A stretch of DNA of 64,000 nt from Paracoccus laeviglucosivorans (GCF_900182695.1 NZ_FXTK01000003.1:294501-358500), one strand, 5' to 3'; numbered from the stretch's first letter, positions 1 through 9,638 are shown. The notes: a model not told the origin generated them from the sequence alone. Made by a program: numbers and translations.

Positions 1-233
1 ATCTCGCGGAAATCCACGACAAGGCGCGGCGGGCCGTCCAGAAAATACACCCGGTAAGGCACGGGCTGGCTGATGGTCAGTTCCAGTTCAAGCGGGCGTG
101 GTCTGCCGCGATCCCGCCCCTCGGCCACCAGCGAGGAGTTGACCAGATCGACCCGCGCCAATGCCGAACGCTCGGCCTGGGCCCATGCGGGCACGGCCAG
201 CAATACCAGCAAAAGCGCGCAAAGCCATCTCAT
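1..233 (-). CDS. N-acetylmuramoyl-L-alanine amidase, N-terminal AMIN part (cut by window edge)
   Basis: Only about 78 residues are inside the window. They begin with a signal peptide (basic start, Leu/Val-rich core, cleavage likely after AWA-Q), followed by a beta-rich segment ending in a PPRLVVDFRE-type stretch. That stretch is characteristic of the AMIN domain, which targets periplasmic cell-wall amidases to the septum and peptidoglycan. The catalytic amidase_3 domain would lie beyond base 1. The ATG overlaps the TGA of the upstream aminotransferase (ATGA), so the two are probably translationally coupled. Assignment rests on the AMIN-like sequence; another AMIN protein such as a secretin is less likely in this setting. 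Confidence 0.7.
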   Translation of the reverse strand, partial: MRWLCALLLVLLAVPAWAQAERSALARVDLVNSSLVAEGRDRGRPRPLELELTISQPVPYRVYFLDGPPRLVVDFRE

Positions 234-1363
234 CGCGCGGCCATGAAGCGGGCAAGGCGCTCCAGTCCCTCGGCAATGTCGGCGGTCGATCCGGCATAGC
301 TGAAGCGCAGCGTCTGCGCGCCGCGATGCGGGTCGAAATCCAGCCCCGGCGTCACGGCGACGCCTGCCTTGTCCAGAATCTCGGCGGCGAAACCAAGGCT
401 GTCGGTCGTCAGCGCCGACACATCGGCATAGATATAGAATGCGCCTTCGGGCGGAGCGATGCGGTCAAAGCCGATCTGCGGCAACCGCTCAAGCATCAGG
501 CGGCGGTTTTCGGCATAAACGGCAAGGTTCTGGTCCGCCTCGTCGATGCAATCCAGTGCGGCAAGGGCCGCGACCTGACTGGCATGCGGCGGGCAGATGA
601 ACATGTTCTGTGCAATGCGCTCGACGGTGCGGATCATGTGTTCCGGCACGACCATCCAGCCGACGCGCCAGCCGGTCATGCTGAAATACTTGGAAAAGCT
701 GTTGATGACGAAAACATCATCCGTCACCTCAAGCGCGGAATGGAACCCGGCGCCGTAATCCAGACCGTGATAGATTTCGTCCGAGATGACGGCCATCCCC
801 AATTCTGCCGCGCGCGCGGTCAGCGCCGCCAGTTCATCGCGCCGCAGCACCGTGCCCGACGGATTACCGGGCGAGGCAAGGATCAAACCCTGCGCCTGCG
901 GCAAATCCTGCGGGCGCGGCTGATAGCGGTCCTCGGGACGGGTCGGGATGCCCACGGGTTCCAGCGACATGGCCCGCAGGATCTGGCGATAGCTGGGATA
1001 ACCCGGCTCACCCAGCGCCACGCGGTCGCCAGCATCGAACAGCGCGGAAAAGGCAAGAATGAACGCGCCGCTGCTGCCTGGCGTCACGACCACGCGGGCG
1101 GGGTCCAGATCGACGCCATACCAGCGACGGTAAAGTTGCGCGATGCCTTGGCGCAGCGCGGGCAGACCCAGCGCGACCGTATATCCCAAAGGTTGTTCCA
1201 ACGCCAAGGCCAGCGCCCGCCGCGCCCCCGCCGGCGCCGGGGTCGAGGGTTGGCCCACCTCCATGTGGATGATGTGGCGGCCTGCGGCCTCAGCCTTGCG
1301 GGCGGCTTCCATGACGTCCATGACGATGAAGGGATCGACCTGCCCCCGGCGCGACTGTTTCAT
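230..1363 (-). CDS. PLP-dependent class I/II aminotransferase
   Basis: Fold-type I aminotransferase of about 377 residues, of normal family length. The Schiff-base lysine lies in NSFSKYFSMTGWRVGW (near residue 225); the cofactor-binding Asn is in SPGNPSGT and the Asp/Tyr pair in SDEIYHGL. The ATG at 1363 is preferred over the one 12 bases upstream because GAGG precedes it at six bases, while the upstream start has no ribosome binding site. It is followed with a 4-base overlap by the amidase gene. The family transfers amino groups between amino acids and 2-oxo acids in the cytoplasm; the substrate cannot be read from the sequence. Confidence 0.85.
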   Translation of the reverse strand: MKQSRRGQVDPFIVMDVMEAARKAEAAGRHIIHMEVGQPSTPAPAGARRALALALEQPLGYTVALGLPALRQGIAQLYRRWYGVDLDPARVVVTPGSSGAFILAFSALFDAGDRVALGEPGYPSYRQILRAMSLEPVGIPTRPEDRYQPRPQDLPQAQGLILASPGNPSGTVLRRDELAALTARAAELGMAVISDEIYHGLDYGAGFHSALEVTDDVFVINSFSKYFSMTGWRVGWMVVPEHMIRTVERIAQNMFICPPHASQVAALAALDCIDEADQNLAVYAENRRLMLERLPQIGFDRIAPPEGAFYIYADVSALTTDSLGFAAEILDKAGVAVTPGLDFDPHRGAQTLRFSYAGSTADIAEGLERLARFMAAR

Positions 1364-1520
1364 CTGATCCCTCATGGTTTTTCAGCGGTATCACAACTTG
1401 AACGGGTCGGGTCAAGCGCAAGCGGTCAAGCCCGCGTGAAGCGTGCGCCGCATGGAACCTTCGCGGCTTGCAATGGCTTGCACTGCGGGTCAAGCTTCGC
1501 GCCAAATGAAAGGACATCCG

Positions 1521-2270
1521 ATGAAAGCCATTCTGACCGCCGCCCTGCTGACGGCGACCGCCCTGCCCGCAATGGCCTTTGATCCCGCCGCGATGAACGA
1601 CACCGAAAAAGCCGCCTTCGGTGCTGCCGTCCGCGACTATTTGATGGCCAATCCCGAGGTGCTCGTCGAAGCGATCAACGCCATGGAAGAACGTCGCATG
1701 GCCGATGAAAGCAAGAACGACAAGCTGCTGGTCGAACAGAACAGGGACGCAATCTTTGACGACGGCCATAGCTGGGTCGGCGGCAACCCGGACGGCGACA
1801 TCACGCTGGTCGAATTCGTGGATTACCGCTGCGGTTACTGCAAGAAGGTAAACCCCGAGCTTGAAGAACTGGTCCAGAAGGACGGAAATATCCGTTTCAT
1901 CATCAAGGAATTCCCGATCCTGACTGCGGAAAGCGAAATGGCCGCACGCTTTGCGGTTTCGCTGCAGCAGGTTGCGGGGCCCGATGCCTATAAGAAGGCG
2001 CATGATGCGCTTATGGCGTCACGCGGGCCGGTCAATCTGGAAAGCCTGACCAAGCTGGCCGAGGAAGTCGGTGCCGATCCCAAAGCCGTCATCGACCGCA
2101 TGAACGGCGAAGAGGTCATGGCCGTTCTGCGCGCCAACAAGCAGCTTGCGCAGGGCATGAACATTCAGGGCACCCCGACCTTTATCATCGAAGGCGAGAT
2201 GCTACGTGGCATCCCGCAATCGGGAATGGCGGCTGCGGTTGAACAGATCCGGGCGGCGAAAGAGGGCTGA
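1521..2270 (+). CDS. DsbA-family periplasmic thiol:disulfide oxidoreductase
   Basis: A 249-residue exported protein with a clear signal peptide (first 19 residues, cleavage likely after AMA). A helical N-terminal extension precedes a thioredoxin-fold domain with the active site C104-G-Y-C107 and the cis-proline loop GTPTF near residue 219. The FVDYRCGYCKKV context is that of the DsbA/Com1-like (DSBA_2) group, which oxidises or isomerises disulfides in periplasmic proteins. GAAAGGA sits upstream of the ATG. The gene is monocistronic, divergent from the aminotransferase, and ends at a good terminator. Oxidase and isomerase roles cannot be told apart here. Confidence 0.88.
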   Translation: MKAILTAALLTATALPAMAFDPAAMNDTEKAAFGAAVRDYLMANPEVLVEAINAMEERRMADESKNDKLLVEQNRDAIFDDGHSWVGGNPDGDITLVEFVDYRCGYCKKVNPELEELVQKDGNIRFIIKEFPILTAESEMAARFAVSLQQVAGPDAYKKAHDALMASRGPVNLESLTKLAEEVGADPKAVIDRMNGEEVMAVLRANKQLAQGMNIQGTPTFIIEGEMLRGIPQSGMAAAVEQIRAAKEG

Positions 2271-2328
2271 GAGCGGCCCGCCGCCGCGCCTGTGGCTGCG
2301 GCGCGATTTGGGTATTTGCAGAACTAAG

Positions 2329-2355
2329 AAGGGGTGGGCTTGCCGCCCCTTTTTC
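2329..2355. terminator. Rho-independent terminator shared by dsbA-like gene and ispG
   Basis: A 9-bp stem (AAGGGGTGG with CCGCCCCTT, one G-U pair) with a 5-base loop is followed by T-rich sequence. It lies between two convergent genes, and the opposite strand also ends in a T-containing tail, so it may work both ways. Confidence 0.75.
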
Positions 2356-2399
2356 ATATGTCGGCGCAGGTTTTTGGCATTCGGCCTGCGGGTCTGCCG

Positions 2400-3524
2400 C
2401 TATTCCGCGGCTTGGGCTGCGGCAGCGTCGAGTTCGGCGGCGCGTTTTTCCACCAGCTCGACGATGTGATCGACCATCTGGTCATTGGTCATCTTGTGGT
2501 TCTGTTTGCCCGCAAGATAGACCATGCCCGCGCCCGCACCGCCGCCGGTAAAGCCGATATCGGTCATCAGCGCCTCTCCGGGGCCGTTGACCACGCAGCC
2601 GATGATCGAAAGGCTCATCGGTTGTTTGATGTGTTCAAGCCGTTTTTCCAGCGTTTCGACCGTCTTGATGACGTCGAAGCCCTGACGCGCGCAGCTGGGG
2701 CAGGAAATGATCTGCACGCCGCGGGTGCGCAGGCCAAGCGATTTCAGGATCTCGAAGCCGACCTTCACCTCTTCGACGGGATCGGCAGAGAGGCTGACGC
2801 GGATCGTGTCGCCGATGCCCATCCACAGCAGATTGCCAAGCCCGATGGCGGATTTCACCGTGCCGCCGACGAAGCCGCCCGCCTCGGTGATGCCAAGGTG
2901 AATGGGGGCGTCGGTCGCCTCGGCCAGTTGTTGATAGGCGGCGGCGGCCAGGAACACGTCGGAGGCTTTGACGCTGATCTTGAATTCGTGAAAATCGTTG
3001 TCTTGCAGGATCTTGATGTGATCCAGGCCGGATTCCACCATCGCATCCGGGCAAGGCTCGCCGTATTTTTCCAGCAGGTGTTTTTCCAGACTGCCCGCGT
3101 TCACGCCGATGCGGATCGAACAGCCATGGTCCTTGGCCGCCTTGATCACTTCGCGCACGCGGGCCGCGTCGCCGATATTGCCGGGGTTGATGCGCAGGCA
3201 GGCCGCGCCCGCCTCGGCGGCCTCGATCGCGCGTTTGTAGTGGAAATGGATGTCGGCCACGATCGGCACCGGGCTTTCGCGGCAGATTTCGCGCAAAGCC
3301 TGCGTCGAGGATTGGTCGGGGGTCGAGACGCGCACGATGTCTGCACCCGCATCCGCCGCGCGGATGATCTGGTCCAGCGTGGCGCGCACGTCGCTGCTAT
3401 CCGTGTTCGTCATGGTCTGGACGCTGATCGGCGCATCGCCCCCCACGGGAACGCGCCCGACCATGATCTGACGCGATTTGCGCCGGTCGATATTGCGCCA
3501 GGGACGGATCGGATTATGCGACAT
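2400..3524 (-). CDS. ispG: 4-hydroxy-3-methylbut-2-en-1-yl diphosphate synthase
   Basis: IspG (GcpE) of 374 residues, full length for the bacterial form. It is the [4Fe-4S] enzyme that reductively converts methylerythritol cyclodiphosphate to HMBPP in the non-mevalonate isoprenoid pathway. The N-terminal part is TIM-barrel-like ([33 protein letters not shown]), and the C-terminal cluster domain has [13 protein letters not shown] plus the [10 protein letters not shown] segment carrying a further cluster ligand. It lies 116 bases downstream of the RodZ-like gene on the same strand, a pairing also found in enterobacteria, so co-transcription is likely. Confidence 0.97.
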   Translation of the reverse strand: MSHNPIRPWRNIDRRKSRQIMVGRVPVGGDAPISVQTMTNTDSSDVRATLDQIIRAADAGADIVRVSTPDQSSTQALREICRESPVPIVADIHFHYKRAIEAAEAGAACLRINPGNIGDAARVREVIKAAKDHGCSIRIGVNAGSLEKHLLEKYGEPCPDAMVESGLDHIKILQDNDFHEFKISVKASDVFLAAAAYQQLAEATDAPIHLGITEAGGFVGGTVKSAIGLGNLLWMGIGDTIRVSLSADPVEEVKVGFEILKSLGLRTRGVQIISCPSCARQGFDVIKTVETLEKRLEHIKQPMSLSIIGCVVNGPGEALMTDIGFTGGGAGAGMVYLAGKQNHKMTNDQMVDHIVELVEKRAAELDAAAAQAAE

Positions 3525-3640
3525 GGCGATGGCCTTTTGAGCGCGGGAAGGTTTGCGTCACAGATAGGCCCATGCGGCCCGACGGGCAACCCACCCAAGG
3601 CAAAAGCCCGCGCAGGATGCCGCAGCCGTGACCCGTGTGA

Positions 3641-4894
3641 TTATTCCTGAACCTTTTTCGGCTCGACCGGATCGGCGGATGCAAGCGCGATCATCTGCGC
3701 CAGTTCCGGGTCTTTCTTGGGGTCGGCAAAGGCCAGCTTGGCCGTCAGCGCCTCGGGCGAAAGTTCCACGTTCTTGACAACGTTCGCGCCCGGTGCAGCG
3801 GGGCCATAGGTCTGGCCGTTCACCGCGAAATAGACCGCGCCGGAATTGCCCGCGCGCAGGATCGGCGGCGCTTCCAGCTTGGGCAGGGAAAAGCGTTCGC
3901 CCGCATCCATGGTCTTTTCCAGAAGGATCGTGCCGTCAGCCGAGGTGACGCGGACCCAGGCGGGGCGCGCGGCCAAAATCTCGATCCCGGCGGCGTCCGG
4001 GGCCACGGTTCGGACCACTGCGGTATCTTCAGGAATTTCGGGGCCAAAGACTTTGCCCGCAGCGACGGCGGGCGACACCGCACCAGCCGCGATGTCCACG
4101 CTGGTCACAATGGTTTCGGGTTGCATCGCAGGGGCGTTCAGACCCGGATCGATGGCGGCAATGGGGCCATCGCGCGCAATCAGGACGGGCACTTCCAGGG
4201 CTTGCGGGCGATAGGTGCGATCCAGACCCTCGGGACGCGGCAGGTTGACCTGCGCGGATTCGATCATCTCGGGTTCGGCCGCCTCTTGCACGGGGTCAAG
4301 CGTGGCGATGACGCCCGGTGCCTGATTGCCCGGCGTCAGGTTGACCTTTTGCACCTCTTGGAGGACGGACCAGCCGCCATAGCCCAGACCACAGGCCAGA
4401 AGCGCCATGACCAGAACCGAGCCGATGGCCCGCGGCTCGATCGAGGACCACATGCTTTCAGGCTTGGGCAGAAAGATAGGATGCGGATTTGCCAACGCCT
4501 CGGCCGGGTCAGACGGGCGGCGCTGCGGTTTGGGTCCCGCTGCCTGCGCCATCATGCCATGCGACGGCTGAAAGCCCGATTCCTGACAAAAGCGGCGGAA
4601 TGTCCAGTCGCTGTCCATCCCCAGATAGCGGGCATAGGAGCGCACATAGCCCGCGATGAAGCTGGGCGCGTCGAAGGCGGAAATATCGCAGTTTTCAATG
4701 GCGGCGACATAAGACGCGCGGATGCGCAACTCTCGTTGCACGTCCAGAAGCGACTTGCCCAACGTGGCGCGTTCGCCCCGCATCAGGTCGCCCAGCCGGA
4801 TATCCGGATCATCAAAGCCTGGCGGCAAACCCGCCTGCTCATCATGATGCATTGGGGAATTCCCCCTCAGCCCGATCATCAACGCCTGCCCCAT
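3641..4894 (-). CDS. RodZ-like helix-turn-helix membrane protein with DUF4115 C-terminus
   Basis: A 417-residue protein. A Cro/RodZ-type helix-turn-helix domain (about residues 35-105, with the signature SFIAGYVRSYARYLGM) is followed by a proline-rich linker, one transmembrane segment (about 157-177), a low-complexity Ala/Pro periplasmic stretch and a C-terminal DUF4115-like beta domain (WVRVTSADGTILLEK). This is the layout of RodZ, which links MreB filaments to the envelope in cell-shape control. Starts at 4879 and 4852 are also possible; a perfect palindrome GGGGAATTCCCC (4854-4865) sits just before the 4852 start. The ispG gene downstream supports the RodZ assignment. Confidence 0.82.
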   Translation of the reverse strand: MGQALMIGLRGNSPMHHDEQAGLPPGFDDPDIRLGDLMRGERATLGKSLLDVQRELRIRASYVAAIENCDISAFDAPSFIAGYVRSYARYLGMDSDWTFRRFCQESGFQPSHGMMAQAAGPKPQRRPSDPAEALANPHPIFLPKPESMWSSIEPRAIGSVLVMALLACGLGYGGWSVLQEVQKVNLTPGNQAPGVIATLDPVQEAAEPEMIESAQVNLPRPEGLDRTYRPQALEVPVLIARDGPIAAIDPGLNAPAMQPETIVTSVDIAAGAVSPAVAAGKVFGPEIPEDTAVVRTVAPDAAGIEILAARPAWVRVTSADGTILLEKTMDAGERFSLPKLEAPPILRAGNSGAVYFAVNGQTYGPAAPGANVVKNVELSPEALTAKLAFADPKKDPELAQMIALASADPVEPKKVQE

Positions 4895-4984
4895 TCTTGC
4901 TGCTCACCTTCCGAATCGGGAAGGTCTCAGAACTTCATTAAAGCAAGGTTATCACGGCTGCGAGAGCATATCACCCCTCAACCG

Positions 4985-6214
4985 TCAGGCGACATTCGCC
5001 GAACGGTTGAGCTTGCACATCGACCACAGCGCGTCCATCGCCTTGACCAGTGCGTCGATTTCCTTGGGCGAATGCACCGGCGACGGGGTAAAGCGCAAAC
5101 GCTCGGTCCCGCGTGGCACGGTGGGAAAGTTGATGGGCTGCACATAGATGCCGAAATCGGCCAGCAGCATGTCCGACAGCGCCTTGCAATGCACCGGGTT
5201 GCCGACATGAACGGGCACGATATGGCTGCCATGATCCATAATCGGCATTCCCAGACCGCGCAGGCGCATCTTCAGGATACGGGCATTCAGCTGTTGCTGA
5301 TCGCGCAGCAACTGCCCCTCGGCCGTTTTCAGAAACGCGATCGAGGCCGCAGCACCCGCCGCGACCGCAGGCGGCAACGACGTGGTAAAGATGAAACCCG
5401 GCGCATAGGAACGCACTGCATCGCACATCTTGGCCGAGGCGGCGATATAGCCGCCGAACACGCCAAAGGCCTTGCCCAGCGTGCCGTTGAAAATGTCGAT
5501 CCGGTCCAGCAGCCCGTCGCGTTCGGCCACACCGCCACCGTGGGGGCCATACATGCCCACGGCATGCACTTCGTCCAGATAGGTCAACGCGTTGAATTCA
5601 TCGGCCAGATCGCAGATTTCCGCGATGGGGCCGAAATCGCCGTCCATCGAATAGATCGATTCAAAGGCAATCAGCTTCGGCGCCTCGGGGTCGTCGGCTT
5701 CCAGCAATTCGCGCAGATGCGCGACATCATTGTGGCGGAAGATGCGCTTGGCCCCCTCACCGCGCTTGATCCCCTCGATCATCGAGGCGTGGTTCAGCGT
5801 ATCGGAATAGATGATCAGGCCGGGGAACAGCTTGCGAAGGGTCGAAAGCGTCGCATCATTGGCGATATAGGCGCTGGAAAAGACCAGCGCGGATTGCTTG
5901 CCGTGCAGATCGGCCAGCTCGGCCTCAAGCCGCTTGTGATAGACGGTCGTGCCGGAAATGTTGCGCGTGCCACCCGAACCCGCGCCAGTGGCGTCCAGCG
6001 CCTCGTGCATGGCGGCCAGAACAACCGGATGCTGGCCCATGCCAAGATAGTCGTTGCCGCACCAGACGGTGATCTGGCTCTCGGTCCCATCGGGGCGGGT
6101 CCAGGTCGCATGTGGGTAGGAGCCTTTACGCCGCTCAATGTCGATGAAGGTGCGGTAGCGCCCTTCTTCGTGCAATTTACCGATAGCCTGGTCGAGGGCG
6201 GCGTTATAATCCAT
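4985..6214 (-). CDS. hemA: 5-aminolevulinate synthase
   Basis: A 409-residue PLP enzyme that condenses glycine with succinyl-CoA to 5-aminolevulinate, the first step of heme synthesis by the Shemin (C4) route used in alphaproteobacteria. It is recognised throughout its length: [37 protein letters not shown] and the cofactor lysine K248 in NGTLGKAFG, at the same number as in Rhodobacter ALAS. The ATG at 6214 has GGGAG at a good distance; the open frame runs further upstream, but only the part from [10 protein letters not shown] is ALAS-like. It is divergent from the M20 peptidase, with a 163-base control region between them. Confidence 0.97.
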   Translation of the reverse strand: MDYNAALDQAIGKLHEEGRYRTFIDIERRKGSYPHATWTRPDGTESQITVWCGNDYLGMGQHPVVLAAMHEALDATGAGSGGTRNISGTTVYHKRLEAELADLHGKQSALVFSSAYIANDATLSTLRKLFPGLIIYSDTLNHASMIEGIKRGEGAKRIFRHNDVAHLRELLEADDPEAPKLIAFESIYSMDGDFGPIAEICDLADEFNALTYLDEVHAVGMYGPHGGGVAERDGLLDRIDIFNGTLGKAFGVFGGYIAASAKMCDAVRSYAPGFIFTTSLPPAVAAGAAASIAFLKTAEGQLLRDQQQLNARILKMRLRGLGMPIMDHGSHIVPVHVGNPVHCKALSDMLLADFGIYVQPINFPTVPRGTERLRFTPSPVHSPKEIDALVKAMDALWSMCKLNRSANVA

Positions 6215-6305
6215 CTGGCTCCCTTGCCTTGCTTGAACTTGGTCGCTTGGGGGATCATGGTCCCACGGGTCATGCTTAGATACGCGGCAGGGCAAGGAAA
6301 ATACA

Positions 6306-6355
6306 GGGTCAAAATGTCGCATTACGACCATGGAACCATGGTTTTTGTCTGACCC
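6306..6355. promoter_or_regulatory. Dyad-rich control region between hemA and the M20 peptidase
   Basis: Nested symmetries are seen: GGGTCA (6306-6311) facing TGACCC (6350-6355), GTCG-N5-CGAC (6316-6328), and two CCATGG palindromes (6328-6333 and 6336-6341). GTCG-N5-CGAC loosely resembles half-site spacing of RegA/PrrA redox response regulators, known hemA regulators in relatives, but the match is weak. No FNR box (TTGAT-N4-ATCAA) is present. Confidence 0.3.
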
Positions 6356-6377
6356 AAACGCTAAGGAAAGGCGGAAA

Positions 6378-7763
6378 ATGCAGGATAATTCCCGGATCGA
6401 GGAAGTTCTTTCAACGCTGGATAAAGGATTGCCGCAGGCCCTGGACCGTCTAGTGGAGTTCCTGCGCATCCCGTCGATTTCAACCGATCCGGCGCATAAG
6501 GACGACGTGCGCGATGCGGCGGAATGGCTATGCGCCGAACTGGCGGGGCTTGGCTTTGACGCATCGGTGCGCGACACACCCGGCCACCCGATGGTCGTTG
6601 CGCATTCACCCAAGGGCGACCGTCGCGGCCTGCTGTTCTATGGCCATTACGACGTGCAGCCGGTCGATCCGCTGACCCTGTGGGACCGCCCCCCGTTCGA
6701 GCCGGAAATTCAGGAAACCCCTGCTGGCCGCGTGATCCGCGCGCGCGGCGCCGCCGACGACAAGGGCCAGCTGATGACCTTTATCGAGGCGTTTCGCGCG
6801 TGGAAAGCCGTCCACGGCGCGCTGCCCACCGACCTGACCCTGCTGTTCGAGGGCGAGGAGGAATCCGGCTCGCCCAGCCTGCAGCCGTTCCTGCGCGACA
6901 ATGCCGATGAACTGCGCGCGGGCATCGCGATGATCTGCGATACCGGCATGTATTCCGATGGCCGCCCCGCCATCACAACTCAGCTGCGCGGTTTGTATGG
7001 CGAGGAAATCGTGATCCACGCCGCCGATCGCGACCTGCATTCCGGTAGCTTCGGCGGGCTGGCGGCAAACCCGATCCAGATCCTTGTGAACGCGCTTTCG
7101 ACCGTTAAAGACGAAAATGGCCGCGTCACTCTGCCCGGCTTTTACGATGGCGTGCCCGAGCTTTCGAACGAGCTGCGCGCCGATTGGGACGACCTGCGCT
7201 TTGACGCCAGCGAATTTCTGTCCCGCGTCGGCCTGAAACATCCCATCGGCGAAAAGGGCCGCACCGGGCTTGAGATGGTCTGGAACCAGCCGACCTTCGA
7301 AATCAACGGCATCACCGGCGGCTATACCGGCGAAGGCTTCAAGACCGTTCTGCCCGCCGAGGCGCGCGCCAAGGTCAGCTTCCGCCTGACCGGGACGCAA
7401 GATCCGCTGGCGATCCGCGATGCGTTCCGCGCCCATATCCGCGCCGCCCTGCCCGCCGATTGCCGCGTGGAATTCCACGACCACGGTGCCAGCCACGCCA
7501 GCCGCATGGACATCACCGATCCCGCCTTCGCCGCGGCAAAAACGGCGCTTTCGCAGGAATGGGGCCGCGAGGCAGCCTATATCGGCGCGGGCGGTTCGAT
7601 CCCGATTGCCGGGGATTTCAAGGAAATCCTTGGCATGGATTCCATGCTGATCGGCTTTGGTCGCGACGATGACCGCATCCATTCGCCCAATGAGAAATAC
7701 GATCTGGACAGCTTCGCCAAAGGCGCGCGCAGCTGGGCGCGTATTCTGGCGGCGCTAAGCTGA
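6378..7763 (+). CDS. M20 family metallopeptidase (dipeptidase-type)
   Basis: A 461-residue M20/M28-clan zinc peptidase. Metal-site motifs are visible in order: GHYDVQP (first His/Asp), RGAADDKGQ (bridging Asp), EGEEESGS (general-base and ligand Glu) and a late HSPNEKY His. The dimerisation (lid) domain lies between about residues 195 and 345. ArgE/DapE/CNDP-like enzymes of this group cleave dipeptides or N-acyl amino acids in the cytoplasm; length and the GHYDVQP form favour the carnosinase-like dipeptidase subgroup. AGGAAAGG precedes the ATG. Substrate is unknown. Confidence 0.9.
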   Translation: MQDNSRIEEVLSTLDKGLPQALDRLVEFLRIPSISTDPAHKDDVRDAAEWLCAELAGLGFDASVRDTPGHPMVVAHSPKGDRRGLLFYGHYDVQPVDPLTLWDRPPFEPEIQETPAGRVIRARGAADDKGQLMTFIEAFRAWKAVHGALPTDLTLLFEGEEESGSPSLQPFLRDNADELRAGIAMICDTGMYSDGRPAITTQLRGLYGEEIVIHAADRDLHSGSFGGLAANPIQILVNALSTVKDENGRVTLPGFYDGVPELSNELRADWDDLRFDASEFLSRVGLKHPIGEKGRTGLEMVWNQPTFEINGITGGYTGEGFKTVLPAEARAKVSFRLTGTQDPLAIRDAFRAHIRAALPADCRVEFHDHGASHASRMDITDPAFAAAKTALSQEWGREAAYIGAGGSIPIAGDFKEILGMDSMLIGFGRDDDRIHSPNEKYDLDSFAKGARSWARILAALS

Positions 7764-7770
7764 CCTTCGC

Positions 7771-7794
7771 GGGCGCATCGGTGACGGTGCGCCC
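7771..7794. terminator. Hairpin between convergent M20 peptidase and LuxR genes
   Basis: A 9-bp GC-rich stem (GGGCGCATC with GGTGCGCCC, one G-U pair) and a 6-base loop lie in the 35 bases separating two convergent stop codons. There is no strong T-run on either side, so termination is inferred mainly from position. Confidence 0.45.
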
Positions 7795-7798
7795 ACCA

Positions 7799-8401
7799 TC
7801 AGATGATGTTTTGCTGGCGGGCGATCTGGATCGCCTCGGGCACCGTTCGCGCGCCCAGGCGACTGCGTGCCGAGGTCAGGCGCGCCCGCAGCGCCCCTTC
7901 GGAAATCCCCAGCATATGCGCGGCAATGGCATAGGTCTTACCCGCCGCGACCAGCCGCAGCGCGTGCAATTCGCGCACCGTGACAGCCTTCGGGCGGGCA
8001 TGGCGGTGCATACGATGCAACGCGGCCTGCAGATACTCCGCCTCGGCTAGCGAAAAAGGACGATCAGGCCGCGCAAACCCTGCGATGGTGCGCGCGCCGA
8101 TCGCGCCCACCGTGACGACCAGCCCATGCACCAACCCATGCCGCGCCGCATCCGCGATCACGCCAGCCGCATCGTTTTGGGCAATATCGCTCCAATGTGC
8201 GGCGCCGTTATTGGCATAGGCCCAGGCGATGATCGGATCGCGCAGCTTGTAGGACATCGCCAGATAGCGTTGCTGCCATTGCGGCGGATACGTGTTGTAA
8301 ACAAGATCGGCTTTAGCTTCGCGGATGCGGATGCCCATGTAATAGCCCGCTGACGCCAGCAACGAGATCGCGCGCAGTTCCGCTTCCACCGAAAAGGTCA
8401 C
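7799..8401 (-). CDS. LuxR-family regulator with autoinducer-binding domain (no luxI partner nearby)
   Basis: A 200-residue protein. The N-terminal part (about 1-130) resembles the acyl-homoserine-lactone-binding domain: the conserved spacing W42...Y46...R54-D55-P56 and W70 match ligand-pocket residues of TraR/LuxR. The C-terminal part (about 138-195) is a LuxR-type winged helix-turn-helix (TVRELHALRLVAAGKTY, ISEGALRARL). Its HTH is divergent: the usual Glu-Ile-Leu-Trp stretch is ELHALRL. No luxI-type synthase lies in the window, so it would count as a LuxR solo. It flanks the decayed patch beside tRNA-Arg. Confidence 0.8.
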   Translation of the reverse strand: MTFSVEAELRAISLLASAGYYMGIRIREAKADLVYNTYPPQWQQRYLAMSYKLRDPIIAWAYANNGAAHWSDIAQNDAAGVIADAARHGLVHGLVVTVGAIGARTIAGFARPDRPFSLAEAEYLQAALHRMHRHARPKAVTVRELHALRLVAAGKTYAIAAHMLGISEGALRARLTSARSRLGARTVPEAIQIARQQNII

Positions 8402-8707
8402 GGGTCAAATTCCTCAGATGCGGTTCGGCACCGCGAATTTTATAACCTGTTTCGGCATTCTGAAAGCCGCCACCGATGCGCAAGAAAACCGCGAAATGAA
8501 TGTCGCGGCTATAGGGCACGTCCCATCCGACCGCAACCAAGCGCGCATATCCATCTGTGGCGATAAGGACAGGATTGGTGGCGCGCCTCACCGACTGAAC
8601 CTGTTTGGCCGCTTTGCGCATCTGTATTGAGGCGAAGGTCAGCCATCGCGCCATCCACTATCATGAATGTCTCGATCTATTGAACCCGGCCGATCGCGAG
8701 GGCGTTG
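8402..8707. other. Gene-poor stretch upstream of the LuxR gene
   Basis: These 306 bases hold no ORF I recognise. Base composition is more mixed than in the flanking housekeeping genes. The LuxR promoter must lie here, but no convincing -35/-10 pair or lux-box-like dyad was found. Confidence 0.4.
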
Positions 8708-9052
8708 GTGTCGATCAAAGCCCAGCAAGCACTTAAAGATTTGAATAGAAGGCTCGCAAAGCGCGGCAGACCGACCGTCACGATTGATGACTGCTTATGG
8801 TTCTACGACTACTCGATAGGGATTGGGGACGATAACGAGGCACAAAGCTCCATATGGGCTGCTATTGGTGCCGAAGCTGGTAAGGCTATTGGCTATGCTG
8901 CGCTAGCAGGACCCAGACAACCCCTGCAAAAAGACCGCGTTCCGCCCGAAGTCACCGCCGCCATCAATCCTCCTGTCGTCACACGCGAAAACACTGAATA
9001 CATAGCGGCCGCGCCTTTTACAGAACTGACGGAACGGTCGGAACGATCCTAA
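8708..9052 (+). CDS. Hypothetical protein
   Basis: An open frame of 114 residues from GTG 8708 (TTG 8705 is an alternative), with GAGGG five bases upstream. The N-terminal half is mixed alpha (MSIKAQQALKDLNRRLAKRG when starting at GTG), the middle Gly/Ala-rich (EAGKAIGYAALAG) and the C-terminus polar. No domain, signal peptide or membrane segment was recognised. Codon use includes A/T-ending codons uncommon in neighbouring genes (AAA, AGA, GAT, ATA), consistent with recent arrival. It lies in the patch between the LuxR gene and tRNA-Arg; it may be a remnant rather than a working gene. Confidence 0.4.
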   Translation: MSIKAQQALKDLNRRLAKRGRPTVTIDDCLWFYDYSIGIGDDNEAQSSIWAAIGAEAGKAIGYAALAGPRQPLQKDRVPPEVTAAINPPVVTRENTEYIAAAPFTELTERSERS

Positions 9053-9319
9053 TCACCGGAGGCTGTTCCATATCTGACAACACCTGCTTTTGTGGAGTGA
9101 TAGAGGGCGATGTCAAACGAAGCGAGGGCGCGCCTTTCTACCGTCGCTTCAGGCGTCACCTTGTCTTTGAAGGTCGGCTACAAGTGCAAGGTCAGCGACG
9201 CTATGATGACACCCTGCCCGGCGGAACCTTCAACTATCAAAAACGGATTGTGACAAGACTGACCGAGATTGAAATCGCTGCCATGATTGGTGTGGCTGAA
9301 CCACGAATGCCTGATCATA
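9053..9319. other. Stretch with only weak short ORFs
   Basis: Two overlapping short frames exist on the + strand: a GTG-start frame 9097-9333 of 78 codons and an ATG frame 9110-9253 of 47 codons. Neither has a good ribosome binding site or a recognisable motif. I treat this as degraded DNA next to the SRAP remnant. Confidence 0.35.
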
Positions 9320-9527
9320 CTATCGGGACTTAAGACCACGGGGCAGCGAGGGCATTCCCCAGCGGGCCATCGCCATTTCTGCCCCTTCGTCACCGTGCCG
9401 GATGATCGGCGCGAGGTAATCGGGGATAAACATCGGTTTTCCACGGCTCATTGCCGGTTCTGTCGCGCGCCGGGAAGAGGCTCGCGATTTCAGCTGGGGT
9501 GCGCTTCGTCGTATAGAGATTGCACAC
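9320..9527 (-). pseudogene. Frameshifted, truncated SRAP (YedK/HMCES-type) gene remnant
   Basis: Reading from a GTG at 9527 the frame gives CNLYTTKRTPAEIASLF... up to DVYP, the typical start of SOS-response-associated peptidases, whose Cys2 forms a covalent link to abasic sites in single-stranded DNA. The frame then runs to an early stop near 9400. One base over, the family continuation DYLAPIIRHGDEGAEMA followed by RWGMPS is readable, and it stops at 9320 after about 35 codons. So a frameshift lies near 9435 and the remaining two thirds of the gene, including the catalytic Glu and His region, is missing. Intact family members are usually above 200 residues. Confidence 0.8.
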
Positions 9528-9638
9528 GGATAGCCCCTGCGCCGATGTTCTTCGCTTGCTGAACTGGTGCTGAACCAAATTGCAGCAGATAGCCCCAGCA
9601 GTTTTTCTCGCCGTTAAATCATTGATTTTAAAAGAAAA

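Noticed and set aside
4121..6352. Very long open frame on the + strand opposite hemA and the rodZ-like gene
   Set aside because: It is the antisense shadow of two well-recognised genes in GC-rich DNA; the translation is Arg/Gln/His-rich and matches no family.
6215..6377. FnrL (FNR) box before hemA
   Set aside because: No TTGAT-N4-ATCAA or one-mismatch version was found, although relatives have one.
8313..8654. Minus-strand ORF overlapping the LuxR start
   Set aside because: No motif or ribosome binding site; it conflicts with the recognised LuxR N-terminus.
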